From Streptomyces sp. NRRL S-337 (GTDB taxonomy: Bacteria > Actinomycetota > Actinomycetes > Streptomycetales > Streptomycetaceae): a stretch of DNA of 54,050 nucleotides. The notes under the pieces were generated by a model. That model was given only the letters and a program-made list of their open reading frames with translations. It made no database searches and was not told where the DNA came from. Within the stretch, counting starts at the first letter, position 1. Every line of letters begins with the position of its first letter. The DNA lies in NCBI RefSeq assembly GCF_000720175.1, contig NZ_JOIX01000049.1, positions 1 to 54,050 on the forward strand, in the 5' to 3' direction. The translations under genes were made by a program, and so were the position numbers. This document shows, piece after piece, positions 1 through 9,256 of the stretch.

Positions 1-100
1 CGCTGAACGGTCCTATCCAGGACGGCTCCGACGCCGTGATCACACCAGACACAGCCAGATCATCTCACCCATGACCAGCAGTTACGGGACAACCCTTAGA

Positions 101-158
101 CAAGTCCCATCGTTGCAGGTCAGGAGCACTCTTCGCGTTTCCGATCACCCACCGGACA
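101..158. repeat. direct repeat copy 1
   Basis: This segment recurs in the same orientation at 1007-1063. The first 29 bases (CAAGTCCCATCGTTGCAGGT onward) differ at only two positions, and a weaker match continues to a shared CGGACA. The two copies bracket the two small genes at 219-826. What the repeat is (IS end, recombination scar, duplicated leader) cannot be told from the sequence. Confidence 0.7.
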
Positions 159-218
159 CATTAGGGGCGCGAACTCTGCCGCCCCCGGGCTTCACACCAG
201 CAAGGGAAAATTCCCGCG

Positions 219-530
219 ATGACAGACGAACACGAACCTGACGGCGATCTCTACGTCCTGTGGCACGCGCGCCATCTCGCGGTGGAACAGGACGAACGGG
301 TCATCCATCTCGATGCGGACGGCACCATCCACCTGGACGAGGAGGAATGGAGGATCATCGGCATCTACCCGGACCAGGCAGTCGCGGAGAGACAGCGGGA
401 GATCTCCAGGAAGCTTCCAGGGTTCCGGGACGAACCTGATTGTTTCGAGATCGCACCCGTGATGGTGGACGAGGATTTGTGGAACCAGGGGTTCGTCACG
501 GTGTACCCCGAAGGGCTTAGGCGAGATTGA
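219..530 (+). CDS. small acidic protein, DUF7336-like, first of a tandem pair
   Basis: This 103-residue acidic protein has no signal peptide or membrane segment, so it should be cytoplasmic. It shares with the next gene the order LYxLxHxxH near the N-terminus, an IGIY/LGLY strand, a charged AExxxE helix, LPGFRD, and a C-terminal W..GF. That pattern fits the short DUF7336-type proteins (my recollection of the family). Their function is not established; many sit in accessory loci, and an immunity-like role is only a guess. The start is ATG and the stop overlaps the next gene's ATG (TGATG), so the two are probably translationally coupled. The pair probably arose by tandem duplication. Confidence 0.75.
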   Translation: MTDEHEPDGDLYVLWHARHLAVEQDERVIHLDADGTIHLDEEEWRIIGIYPDQAVAERQREISRKLPGFRDEPDCFEIAPVMVDEDLWNQGFVTVYPEGLRRD

Positions 531-826
531 TGGACCGGACGCTCTACCTCCTGGTGCACAGGCATCACTTCGCGGACGAGCCGGGTGCTCCCACCACCGT
601 CGACTTCATGGAAGACGGCGAACCGCTCTTCTGGGACGACAGCGAGGACAGCTTCACGTTCCTCGGCCTGTACTCGAGCCAGCAACGGGCGGAGCAACGC
701 ATCGAGCAGGCGCGCACCCTACCCGGATTCAGGGACCATCCCAACGGCTTCCACGTGCACGAGTACACCGTGGGTCAAACCCACTGGGCCGAAGGATTCC
801 TCGTCGGCGAACAAACCAATGGCTGA
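530..826 (+). CDS. small acidic protein, DUF7336-like, second of a tandem pair
   Basis: This 98-residue protein is a paralogue of the upstream gene: both have LY.LxHxxH, a LGLY strand, an AEQRIEQAR-type helix, LPGFRD and a final WAEGF. The ATG at 530 overlaps the previous stop codon (TGATG); an in-frame TTG at 527 is the only alternative. There is no signal peptide. The two paralogues have clearly diverged, so the duplication is old or the pair has specialised. The direct repeats at 101 and 1007 lie just outside the pair, suggesting it may have moved as one unit. Function unknown. Confidence 0.75.
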   Translation: MDRTLYLLVHRHHFADEPGAPTTVDFMEDGEPLFWDDSEDSFTFLGLYSSQQRAEQRIEQARTLPGFRDHPNGFHVHEYTVGQTHWAEGFLVGEQTNG

Positions 827-967
827 GCAGGCATCACCGCCTCCAGCCGCGATTCTCCTCGACGGCCCGCCGACTCCATAGCAGGACCGAACCGGCCTGC
901 GCGGCCGTCCGGCGGCCGTCTCCCTGGACACGGACGCGCAAGTACTACCCGGTAGGCCCTGTCACCT

Positions 968-1040
968 GGAAAGTGCTCTTTCCCTTGCAGTCGATAGGAC
1001 CCTCAGCAAGTCCCATCATTGCAGGTCAAGAGCACTTTCC
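968..1040. repeat. MITE-like element with 13-bp terminal inverted repeats
   Basis: GGAAAGTGCTCTT at 968-980 is the exact reverse complement of AAGAGCACTTTCC at 1028-1040, and similarity between the ends extends weakly inward (CCT, GCA, GGAC). At 73 bp with no coding capacity it looks like a miniature inverted-repeat element or two joined IS ends. Its right half is the first part of direct repeat copy 2. No target duplication could be confirmed. Confidence 0.5.
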
Positions 1041-1063
1041 ATTTTCTGATCAGCCCTCGGACA
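1007..1063. repeat. direct repeat copy 2
   Basis: This is the second copy of the repeat at 101-158, same orientation, about 905 bp downstream. It overlaps the right end of the MITE-like hairpin and carries the right-hand inverted repeat. Confidence 0.65.
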
Positions 1064-1400
1064 GGCTGCTTCGTGAAAGCGCGAGGTTAACGGCCCCAAC
1101 CGAGATCACCGTCGTTCCGGCCGGAGGCGAGAGCGGGATGTCGATCTGCTGCGCGACCTTCCCCTGATCGTCAGGTCTGAGCACACTCCAGTAGAGGTCC
1201 CTACCCCACTTCCCGGAGGAAAGAGGGTTCACGGTCACCTCGATGTGCGACCACTTCTGGACGCCGTCGGCGTGTACGCCGAAGTGCAGCCGCATGTTGG
1301 AGCGAGGTCCGTCGAGTCTGACGTCGGTGAAGGTCGGGCGGCCGTTTCCGCCCGCGGCTTGGGCGGCGCCGACCACGGCAATGCTCAGGGATGCCACCGG
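1050..1400 (-). pseudogene. small secreted protein, 5' end lost or rearranged
   Basis: The minus-strand frame ends with a plausible mature domain (about 95 residues containing FTDVRLDGPRS, MRLHFGVHADG and IEVTVNPLSSG) after a signal-peptide-like stretch (ASLSIAVVGAAQAAGG). A GTG at 1400 could be a start but lies right where the plus strand begins to encode an MFS-transporter piece, and no strong ribosome binding site is visible. I read this as a secreted protein whose 5' end was cut and joined to foreign sequence. It matches no family I recognise. Confidence 0.4.
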
Positions 1401-1572
1401 CACCGCGCTGACCTGTACGGCCGCAGTCGAGGGACTCGCCGTCCTGGGCCTTGCCGCCGCCCCGAACTCGTACGTGGCCGGGCTGGCGCTCACCGTCTGC
1501 GGAGCGGGCATGGGCGCCACGATGGTGCTCGGCCCCTCCCTCCGACAGGCGATCGTCCCCGCCCACCTCATG
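1396..1572 (+). pseudogene. MFS transporter fragment
   Basis: The plus frame encodes about 58 residues with two hydrophobic helices (GLAVLGLAAAP; YVAGLALTVCGAGMG) followed by SLRQAIVPAHLMG, the usual arrangement of late helices and a cytoplasmic loop in major facilitator drug exporters. Nothing MFS-like continues on either side, so this is an isolated internal fragment. Confidence 0.45.
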
Positions 1573-1857
1573 GGCCCGCTCTACACCGCCGCCGGCCTCC
1601 TCCTCACCATGACCACCGTCACCGCGACCATGACCAGCAACCGCCGGGTTGAGGCGGCGCTGCGTGCCGCCGCCCCGCCGATGATCCGGATCACCCGGAA
1701 TCCCGGGACCCCGTTCAGGAGCGTGCCATTTAGGGCTCCGCAAGGTCGTTGAGCCGGTGCTGAGCCCGGCTCGGCGTTCCTCACCTCGGACCCGGAGCGT
1801 CGGGCGCCTGGCCTCCACCGGATGCGACGAGTGGCCCGGCGGGCCGGTGCGGTGCTG

Positions 1858-2150
1858 TCAATCCTCGTCGTCCTCGGTGTCGTCCGGGTCCCGGAAGGGG
1901 CGCAGGCCCTGGCCGGGGCCGCTGGCTTTGATGTTGAACAGGTAGCGGCCCGGGAAGTTGCTGTGCCGGTCCTTGAGCGGGGAGAGGCGGGCGACGACCT
2001 CGTCCCTGATGTCCTGGCCCTCGGCGCGGAGTTGGGCGACGGCGGCATCCAGGTAGCGGGTGTTCCACAGGACGACGGCGTTGAGGACCAGACCGAGGGC
2101 GGCGAGCTGGTCCTCCTGGCCCTCCGGATACGGTCGCCGGCCTCCTCCGT
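1858..2150 (-). pseudogene. Tn3-family transposase, C-terminal fragment
   Basis: The minus frame reads through YPEGQEDQLAALGLVLNAVV, LWNTRYLDAAVAQLRAEG, RDEVVARLSPLKDRH and NFPGRYLF to an acidic end, the characteristic C-terminus of TnpA from Tn3-family transposons. The rest of the transposase (normally about 1000 residues) is absent, as are the resolvase and a recognisable 38-bp end. A second, different Tn3-type C-terminus lies at 21042-21241. Confidence 0.75.
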
Positions 2151-2328
2151 ACGGGCGGGCGTGGACGCACGCCGAGGGACCGGTGGCGCTGGGCGTCGCA
2201 GAGCTGTCGGCCGGGAGCCGGCCCGTACTCGGGGGGCGCCCCGGTGCGGGTGTGTGATCGGCTCCGCTACCGGATATGGCAGCAGGCCCGGCGCTCGCTA
2301 CCGTGCCCGTGCCCCAGGCCGCTGTGGT

Positions 2329-3282
2329 TCAGCCCAGCGCGGTCATCAGGGCGGTGACGTAGGTATCCAGCCGCTCCTCCACAACTCGCCTCGTCAGCTC
2401 AGTCCTTCCTGCCTCCCGCCATGGCTGCGACACCTGCTGCACTTCTTCCGAGCATGCCAGCCCGTCCCGCACCCGCCAGTACAGCCGCTCGCTCGCGGCC
2501 GTGGCCAGCACCCCGCCGGCCTCCTCGTACGCCTCAGTGAACCGCAGACCCCATGCCGGGCCGTGCAATAGCGCGAGAATGGTCGAGCAGTGCGCCACGT
2601 CGAGATCCGCCGGGCCCCAGGAGGCCGCTGCCCAGTCGACGACCCCCGTGATCCGGGCACCTTCCGGTCTTGGTGACGACACGTATCGAACAGCACATTG
2701 CCGGGCTGGAAATCCCGGTGCAGAAATCGCCCTTCATAGGGCGGCGCGGGCTTGCGGATCACGTCGATCGCCGCGTCCCATACCGCCGTGTCGGCGCCCT
2801 TTGGAGTGACGACAGTGTCGGCGGTCGTCAACGCCACATACTCCCTGGGCCGCTCGGCGGGACGCAACGCGTGGATCGCCACGAGTTGACGGGCCAGCAG
2901 GTGAATGCGCGTCTCCAATCCCTCATCGTTGAGGACTGGCCGGCCCGCCAGATGTGTCATCAGGAGCGACGGGTACTCGCAATGCGCGGCGGTCGGATCT
3001 ACCGCGACCAGTGCAGGAGCCGGCACGTCGGTCCCCGCAAGCTGGGTCAGGGCGCAGACCTCCCTGTTCAGCCAGTCCTCGGCGCGCTCCACAGAGAACG
3101 GGTCGACGAAGGTGCGCAGCACCAGGTCACGGGTGCCTCCCTCGCGCGTGCTGATGGTCAGCCTCGGCAGTGATGCCGCCGTGCAGTGCCTCAGCTCTGA
3201 CGATCCGTTCGCCGACCTCCAGGTGCCGGCTCACCCAAGCCAGTGTCAACGGTCGGACAGCCGCCTCATCGTGGTGGGTCAC
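2329..3282 (-). pseudogene. aminoglycoside phosphotransferase-family (APH/ChoK fold) pseudogene
   Basis: The reconstructed protein begins at GTG 3282 behind GAGG and shows the kinase-fold signatures of APH-type enzymes: the catalytic loop HRDFQPGNVLFD and, further on, GVVDWAAASWG (metal-binding Asp region). It is read in three frames: frame breaks occur near 3173 and near 2680, between the catalytic loop and the VVDW motif. With two indels it is almost certainly inactive. Its substrate cannot be deduced; many such Streptomyces proteins are not aminoglycoside enzymes. Confidence 0.75.
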
Positions 3283-3950
3283 CGAGCCACCTCAACATCC
3301 GGACGGCAGCATGCGCAAAACCTTTTTCCCCGGAGGCGATGGCGACACTGCTCCGCTCCTCTCCCCGCTGCCGCAGGCACCGGTGATCACTCGCTGATCC
3401 CGGCTGGGGGGCGCTGCTGCTTGCGGCATGCCGCACCAGGTCTCGCGGCGGATGTCCGCCGCTCCCTGAGCGGCGGACGCCGGTTGCGAGGCCCTGCACG
3501 CGTAGTGGTTTGCCAGCAGAATCCGAGTGGGGTGAGTGAGGCGCCGTCCGAGAAGAGGGCTCGCGCCGCGAGCGCTCGGGCCCTGTCGCGCACGCAAGCG
3601 ACGTCATCCGATGCGGGCGTATTGTACTGATGTGGGTGGTGTTCGACGCGGCCGATGTGAGGCTCCACCACTGGTTGAAGCTTGCCGTAACCGACGGTAT
3701 GGCCGTCCGAGGCGCCAGCAGGCGGCCCGGAGGGGGCAGCATCGGTGGCGGGCTGCGGCGGAGAGACGGCAGGGGCCGGTGTGCGACGGAGCGGACCTGC
3801 CCGCCCGGGCTCACGCGACGGGGCAGCGGGCGGGTCTGCTGGTCCCGTGTCGGACCGTGGCGGGAGCTCGGAGGCGTGTGGCGGCGGCCGGGAGCCGTTT
3901 CGAGTGTGCACGGGGACCGTCGTCCAGCGCCACCGGGGGAGGATGAGAAC
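3283..3950. other. intergenic region before the phosphatase gene
   Basis: I see no convincing gene here. Open frames exist on both strands but lack ribosome binding sites and recognisable protein motifs. The stretch contains the hairpin at 3454-3478 and presumably the promoter of the phosphatase gene. Confidence 0.5.
3454..3478. terminator. hairpin, terminator-like
   Basis: A perfect 10-bp stem (GTCCGCCGCT / AGCGGCGGAC) encloses a 5-nt loop. There is no T-tract, which is common for terminators in high-GC actinomycetes. It lies upstream of both the divergent APH-like pseudogene and the phosphatase gene. Confidence 0.4.
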
Positions 3951-6083
3951 GTGCACGACGCTGCCGGCTTCCGTCCTGCCGCGGGCTCCGGCCCGGAGCT
4001 CCTGGATCCCGCCCTGGCCCAGGTGGTGCGGGAGACCGGCGCCTCTGTGGGCTCGGTGTACCTGCTGTCGCCGGGGGAGCAGCTCCTGAGGCTGGCGGTT
4101 CTGGCCGGAGTTCCCCCGCGGTTCGCGGCGCCCTGGGCGCGGGTGCCACTGGGGGACCCGATGCCGGTGGCCGAGGCTGTGCGTGAGCGGCGCCGGGTGT
4201 GGATCGGCAGTCACGCACAGCTGGCGCGCGGCTACCCGCGGGCCGCGCTCGTATTGCCCTACCACCTGGCGCTGGCTGCCGCACCGGTCACCACCGGCGC
4301 CACAGCGTGGGGCGCGCTGGTGCTGCTGTGGCCCGGTGCGCGCCCGCAGCAACTGAGTGCGCACGAGCGCGACGCGATCAGCACCGCTTGTGAGCACATC
4401 GGTGCGCTCCTGCAGCGTGCCGCCGACAACGGCAGTCCGGTCCTGCCGGGACGTGAGCCACATGCGTCGGCCACGCCGTGTGTTCCCACAGCCGAGCCGG
4501 TCGAGGTGCCGGCAGTGGCGAGGTTCGTCGACCGCCTCCCGGAGGGCTGCTGCGCTCTGGACCTGGAGGGCCGCATCACTTTCCTCAGCGCCGCCGCTGC
4601 CGACCTGGTCGGCTGCAGCGGCGCGGACCTGATCGGAGCGTTGCTGTGGGAGGCGCTGCCGTGGCTGGACGAGCCGGTCTTTGAAGACCGCTACCGGGCC
4701 GCGGTGATCAGCCGCGAGCCCACATCCTTCATCGCCCTGCGCCCACCTGACCGTCGCCTGGACTTCCGGCTGTACCCGGACGCCTCCGGCATCAGCGTCC
4801 GTATCACCACCACCGACGACCTCACCCGGGCGGAGGGGCCGGACCGCAGCGGGAGCAACGCCATGGCGAGGGGGACAGGCTCGCTGTACGACCTGATGCA
4901 CCTGGCCGCCACGCTCACCGAGGCGGTCAGCGTACGGGACGTGGTCGAGCTGGCCGCCGACCAGATCATGCCCGCCTTCGGTGCCCAGGGCTTCGTCGTG
5001 TCCGTGGTCGAAGGCGGGCGGCTGCGCATCGTCGGCTCCCGCGGTTACCGATCCGAAGTCCTCAGCCGCCTCGATCTGCCGCCCTTCAGGGACGCGGCAG
5101 CGCCCACAGTGCGCGCGCTGACCACCGGTGTCCCTCTCTTCTTCGCCTCGCCCTCCGAGATGGCGCGGCTCAACCCCGAGATTCCGCGGCTGACCCGCAG
5201 GGCGGCGTGGGCATTTCTGCCGCTGATCGTCTCCGGGCGACCGGTTGGTTGCTGCGTGGTCTCCTTCGACCGCCCTCGGCCCTTCGCCCCCGACGAGCGC
5301 GCCGTGCTGACCTCTCTTGCCGGACTGATCGCCCAGGCCCTGGACCGCGCTCGCCTGTACGACGCCAAACACCAGCTCGCGCACGGCCTGCAAACCGGCC
5401 TGCTGCCCGCCGAACTGCCGGCCATACCCGGCCTGGAGGTGGCCGCGCGCTACCTGCCCGCGGCACGCGACATCGACATCGGCGGCGACTTCTACGACCT
5501 CATCCGCCTCGACGACACCACCGTCGCCGCCGCCATCGGCGACGTCCAGGGCCACAACGTGAACGCCGCCGCACTCATGGGCCAGGTGCGCACCGCAGTC
5601 CACGCCACCGCCGGCGCACCCCCCGGCGAAGTCCTCGCCCGCACCAACCGCCTGCTCACCGACGTCGAAACCGGACTGTTCACCAGTTGTCTCTACGCTC
5701 ACCTCGACCTCGCCCACCACCGCGTCCAACTGGGCACCGCCGGCCACCCGCCCCCGCTCCTGCGCCACCCCAACGGTCACACGGAGGTGCTCCGCATCCG
5801 GCCAGGGCTCCTGCTCGGCATCGACCCCGCCGCCGCGTACCCGGCCACCGAGATGCCTCTGCCGCCGGGCTCCGTACTGGCCCTGTACACCGACGGACTC
5901 GTCGAAGCGCCCGGCGTCGACCTCGACGATGCCACCGCCGACCTGGCCGATCTCCTCGCACGAGCTCCGAACGAGACCATGGACACCCTCGCCGACACCC
6001 TCGTTGGCCACGAGCTGCACACCGATGCCCGCCGCGACGACATCGCCCTGCTGCTGCTCCGCCCGCATCCGGTCGGCGGCTGA
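3951..6083 (+). CDS. GAF-PAS-GAF-SpoIIE (PP2C-type) serine/threonine phosphatase
   Basis: This 710-residue protein should dephosphorylate a Ser/Thr-phosphorylated partner, in this family usually an anti-sigma-factor antagonist, in response to signals read by its sensor domains. From the N-terminus: a GAF domain (about 5-160), a PAS domain (about 185-300, with ALDLEGRITFLSAAAADLVG), a second GAF domain (about 315-475) and a SpoIIE/PP2C domain (about 480-708). The metal and active-site motifs GGDFYD, GDVQGHN, AGHPPPL, YTDGLVE and RRDDIALLLL are all present. GTG 3951 is chosen because GGGGGAGGA lies about 7 bases upstream; the longer open frame to 3630 is low-complexity. No anti-sigma or antagonist gene is adjacent, so the target is elsewhere. 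It has no membrane segment and should be cytosolic. Confidence 0.9.
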   Translation: MHDAAGFRPAAGSGPELLDPALAQVVRETGASVGSVYLLSPGEQLLRLAVLAGVPPRFAAPWARVPLGDPMPVAEAVRERRRVWIGSHAQLARGYPRAALVLPYHLALAAAPVTTGATAWGALVLLWPGARPQQLSAHERDAISTACEHIGALLQRAADNGSPVLPGREPHASATPCVPTAEPVEVPAVARFVDRLPEGCCALDLEGRITFLSAAAADLVGCSGADLIGALLWEALPWLDEPVFEDRYRAAVISREPTSFIALRPPDRRLDFRLYPDASGISVRITTTDDLTRAEGPDRSGSNAMARGTGSLYDLMHLAATLTEAVSVRDVVELAADQIMPAFGAQGFVVSVVEGGRLRIVGSRGYRSEVLSRLDLPPFRDAAAPTVRALTTGVPLFFASPSEMARLNPEIPRLTRRAAWAFLPLIVSGRPVGCCVVSFDRPRPFAPDERAVLTSLAGLIAQALDRARLYDAKHQLAHGLQTGLLPAELPAIPGLEVAARYLPAARDIDIGGDFYDLIRLDDTTVAAAIGDVQGHNVNAAALMGQVRTAVHATAGAPPGEVLARTNRLLTDVETGLFTSCLYAHLDLAHHRVQLGTAGHPPPLLRHPNGHTEVLRIRPGLLLGIDPAAAYPATEMPLPPGSVLALYTDGLVEAPGVDLDDATADLADLLARAPNETMDTLADTLVGHELHTDARRDDIALLLLRPHPVGG

Positions 6084-6371
6084 CGAGGACGGGCCTGCCC
6101 CCTGCGACACCCCCGTACAGGGCCTGGCGGCGTCCGGTGCGGAGCTGGAGTGGCTTGCCCTCGGCCAACTCCTGGTCCACCCAATGCATTTCGGCGTCAC
6201 TCACGTGCAGGTCCGCATTGCGAAGTCGGCGCGCAGGTGATCCGCAGACGCGAGCGGCGGAGATGTCATAACCCCGATACGAATCCGCTCCGGCCTGAGG
6301 GGAGAGGCGAGCGCCGGCTCCATCACCGCCTGGCCGCGGGCATGCGGCCGGCGGCATACGACGCTTCCTGG
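6084..6371. other. intergenic, nothing recognised
   Basis: This stretch lies between the convergent phosphatase and LppU-like genes. No supported gene, repeat or strong hairpin was found. Confidence 0.4.
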
Positions 6372-6911
6372 CTAGTGATGCACCCGGGTCAGACACAGCG
6401 TGGTGTCGCCCTGCCGGCCTCCCCGCTCGGTGTACTCGTCGAATTCCGGTGGGCATTTCCCTTGGAGGGTGGCGCTGAACATGACTTTGTAGTCGGCTTT
6501 GGTGTCACTGCAGGCGATGGTGAACATGACCGGATCCGCGTGGGTTCCGCGGTTCTCAAGACAGTCCCCGGCGCCGGCGTAACGGGCGACCTCCTCCGGA
6601 GGCTTGCCGTCGTCGACCACCGCGTTCAATACGCAAAACCCTGCAACGACCACGCTCACGATACCGAGCGCGATGAGCGGCCGAAGCCAAGGACGTCGTG
6701 CGGGCCCCGTCGGCGTGAACATCGGGACGCCTGGCTGCTGCAGCGGCGGATGCCCGTATGCGGGCTGCGCAGTGTGGAAGTGCGGACCAGCAGCGGGCGG
6801 CCCGTAGGGGGCCGGACCGACGTGATGACCTGCGGGCGGCCCGTACGGGGCCGGGCCGGGTTGCTGGCCGTAGGGAGCCGGCCCCTCAGGCGGCGGTGAG
6901 TACGCAGTCAT
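6372..6911 (-). CDS. LppU/SCO3897-like membrane-anchored protein
   Basis: The 179-residue protein has a cytoplasmic N-terminal tail of Pro/Gly/Tyr repeats (PAPYGPPA units, about residues 5-65), one transmembrane helix (about 75-97, LIALGIVSVVVAGFCVLNAVV) and a short extracellular domain. That domain contains GAGDCLENRG, ACSDTKADYKVMF and CPPEFDEY and ends in TTLCL, the cysteine pattern of the LppU/SCO3897 family common in Streptomyces. Function is not established. ATG 6911 is preceded by GGGGGA; the longer open frame upstream lacks such a site. It converges on the phosphatase gene. Confidence 0.8.
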   Translation of the reverse strand: MTAYSPPPEGPAPYGQQPGPAPYGPPAGHHVGPAPYGPPAAGPHFHTAQPAYGHPPLQQPGVPMFTPTGPARRPWLRPLIALGIVSVVVAGFCVLNAVVDDGKPPEEVARYAGAGDCLENRGTHADPVMFTIACSDTKADYKVMFSATLQGKCPPEFDEYTERGGRQGDTTLCLTRVHH

Positions 6912-7413
6912 AACAGATCCCCCAGTCGTATTGCTGCCGGCCTGGGAAGCCAGGACGAGTTCGATCACCAGGCTATGAGGTCCCTCATCGTGCCGCACAC
7001 CGGGGCCACTTCTCGCTGCCAGACAGGGCAAGGGGCGCACGTGCGGCCTCCCGTCTGCTGCGACCGTCGGCCCTCAACCGCCGCCCCCGTGACCGTGGAG
7101 TGGAGGGCAGCGCTGAGTCGCTGGCCCCTCGCGGAGCACGACAGGACGGAGCTGCCGGCCCGCGAGGACAGCCGACCTGGGCCAGGTCACCAGGACCGTC
7201 AAGCGCAGGCTCAAGCAGCTCCACTACCGCCCGGACCTGGTCGACAGCTGAATTGCCGGCACCGGCCTGGTCACTGACAGCTCACCGACATCACGAATTC
7301 AAGTTCAGCAGTAGTGCGCGATTCCCCAAGTCCCGTTATTTTTACCGCTGGTTGTCGTCAGTTGTGGGCGATGGCGGGAATGTAGGTGGCCTGCGGCTGA
7401 GGGGTGGACGGGG
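6912..7413. other. intergenic region upstream of the sigma-factor fusion
   Basis: About 500 bp without an intact gene. It contains a short transposase-like C-terminal remnant near 7174-7285 and must hold the promoters of the divergent LppU-like and sigma-factor genes. A 22-base motif at 7287-7308 recurs with three mismatches at 33831-33852. Confidence 0.4.
7174..7285 (+). pseudogene. transposase C-terminal remnant, possibly IS630-type
   Basis: The plus frame reads DLGQVTRTVKRRLKQLHYRP then DLVDS, a stop, and IAGTGLV. The TVKRRLKxLxYRPDLVDxxxAxTGL pattern resembles the tail of Streptomyces IS630-like transposases. The stop lies where a Cys codon would be expected. It is too short for certainty. 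Confidence 0.35.
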
Positions 7414-9249
7414 ATGGCAAGGGTTCCGCGGCAGGGGGCCAGGGCCCTTGGGGAGCCGGGGGCCGGCGCACCGAAAGAACCGAGAGAGCGGTCCGACGCC
7501 GAACTCGTCATGCGCGCTCGCGGAGGGGATGACGCGTCGTTCGGCGTGCTCTACGAGCGGCACTTCGACTCGGCCCGCCGTGTGGCCGGCGCCTACGCAT
7601 CCAGTCCCATGGATGCGGAGGACCTCGCCTCTGAGGGCTTTACCCAGGTGCTCGGTGCGATCCGGGCCGGTGGCGGCCCGCAGAAGGCGTTTCGGCCGTA
7701 CGTGCTGACCGTGGTGCGCCGGCTCGCCGCCAACGACGCGGCGCGCGGAAGGCGGACCACGCCCACATCGGAGATGGAGGCGTACGCGCCGCTGCTGCCC
7801 TTCGAGGACCCGGTGCTGGCCGAACTGGAGGCGTCGCTGGTCGGGCGTGCCTTCGCCGCGCTGCCCGAGCGCTGGCAGACCGTGCTGTGGCACACCGAGG
7901 TGGAGGGGGAGAGCCCAGCCCAGGTGGCGCCACGGCTGGGGCTATCGCCCAACGCCGTCGCCGCGCTGGCCTTACGCGCTCGCGAAGGGCTGCGTAAGGA
8001 GTATCTGCAGGCGCACCTGTCCGAGCAGGAGCAGCGGCTGGAACGGGAGTGCCGCATGTGCGCCAAGAAGCTGGCCGCGTATCTGCGCGGCTCCCTGGGC
8101 AGACGGGACCGCCGTCGCCTCGAAGCGCACCTCGACACGTGCGACCGCTGTGTCCGGCTGCTGCTGGAACTGCGCGAGGTCTCCGGCCGCCTGCGCGGCA
8201 TTCTGACCCCACTTCTCCTGGGCCCGGCATTCGCCGGGTACTTCGCTTCCCTGGTGGAGGCTTCGCCGGACGACGCGACGGACGACACGCCAGACACAGC
8301 AACGGACGGCCCCACCGACGGAACGACGGACGGCCTGAGAGGGCCGGCAGGCGGCGGAGGCACTGGCTCCAGCACCGGCGTCGTTGCCCTCTCCGCAGCC
8401 GTCGGCCTCGCCCTCCTCACGCTGGTCTCCGTACTGGTCCCGTCGTCGCGCGGATCCTCCTCCCTCCCCCGTACGGACAGCAGAGCGCCCGCCCCCACAT
8501 CCTCTGCGCCCGCCTCCCGGCAGCCGGTGCCGCCCAGCCCGACCGCGCCCTCGCCGGCGACGACCCACCCCGGCGAGGGCAACCAGGACAGCCCTCGCCC
8601 GGACCCCGCACCACGAGCCCCCACCACCGAACCCGCGTCACCCTCTCCGCCCCCTCCCGCCAAGCATCCCGTTAACCCGACCACGCCCCCCTCTTCTCCG
8701 TCTCCCTCGCCTTCTCCGCCTACTCCCTCCCCTTCACCACACCCCCCGCGTTCCGTGCTGGCCGACGGCAGTCTCGAAACCCCCAGGGTGAAGCCGAACA
8801 CCTTCCAGACCTTCACGGCCGGGCAGTTCCTGGGCCCCTGGAAGGTCACCAGCGGCTCGGTCGACCTGAAGGACGCCGGCTACTGGCAGGCCGCCAAGGG
8901 GAAGCAGTCCATGGACCTCAACGGCAATGGAACCGGGGCCGTGTCCCAGACCTTCGCCACAGTCACCGGGACCGCGTACACGGTGACGTACGCGCTCGCC
9001 GGCAATTCCGACGGCCAGGCTCCGGCGGTGAAGACGGGCACGGTCCTCATCGACGGGCAGAACGTCCAGGACCTCTCCTTCGACGCCACCGGCAAGACGC
9101 ACACCGACATGGGCTATGTGACGCGTCAGGTGCACTTCGTGGCCACGGGCAAGTCCACGACACTGACGTTCGCCAGCACCACCCCCAACAGCGATGGCGG
9201 CCCGGTTATCGACGACGTCACGGTCATCGCCAAGCGGGGCAGGGGCTAG
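7414..9249 (+). CDS. ECF sigma factor fused to zf-HC2 anti-sigma domain, TM helix and extracellular domain
   Basis: This 611-residue protein joins a transcription factor and its membrane sensor in one chain. An ECF sigma-factor core comes first (region 2 at about 27-105, with FGVLYERH and FRPYVLTVVRRLA; region 4 at about 145-200, ALPERWQTVLWH...ESPAQVAPRLGLSPNAVAALA). Next is a zinc-binding anti-sigma segment with C213xxC216 and the H239xxxC243xxC246 motif, then one membrane helix (about 322-343), a Pro/Ser-rich wall-spanning linker (about 345-445) and an extracellular beta-rich domain (about 447-611) of the DUF642/choice-of-anchor kind. I infer that an outside signal releases the sigma part, perhaps by proteolysis. 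A close paralogue lies at 25777-27555. Confidence 0.9.
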   Translation: MARVPRQGARALGEPGAGAPKEPRERSDAELVMRARGGDDASFGVLYERHFDSARRVAGAYASSPMDAEDLASEGFTQVLGAIRAGGGPQKAFRPYVLTVVRRLAANDAARGRRTTPTSEMEAYAPLLPFEDPVLAELEASLVGRAFAALPERWQTVLWHTEVEGESPAQVAPRLGLSPNAVAALALRAREGLRKEYLQAHLSEQEQRLERECRMCAKKLAAYLRGSLGRRDRRRLEAHLDTCDRCVRLLLELREVSGRLRGILTPLLLGPAFAGYFASLVEASPDDATDDTPDTATDGPTDGTTDGLRGPAGGGGTGSSTGVVALSAAVGLALLTLVSVLVPSSRGSSSLPRTDSRAPAPTSSAPASRQPVPPSPTAPSPATTHPGEGNQDSPRPDPAPRAPTTEPASPSPPPPAKHPVNPTTPPSSPSPSPSPPTPSPSPHPPRSVLADGSLETPRVKPNTFQTFTAGQFLGPWKVTSGSVDLKDAGYWQAAKGKQSMDLNGNGTGAVSQTFATVTGTAYTVTYALAGNSDGQAPAVKTGTVLIDGQNVQDLSFDATGKTHTDMGYVTRQVHFVATGKSTTLTFASTTPNSDGGPVIDDVTVIAKRGRG

Positions 9250-9256
9250 CTCTCCA

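Noticed and set aside
2670..3180. Programmed frameshifting in the APH-like gene
   Set aside because: Two unrelated frame breaks without slippery sequences point to decay, unlike the AAAAGGGGG shift in the IS5 transposase.
3387..6200. 937-codon open frame on the minus strand opposite the phosphatase gene
   Set aside because: Low-complexity Arg/Gly/Pro composition and no start site; it is the antisense shadow of the SpoIIE phosphatase.
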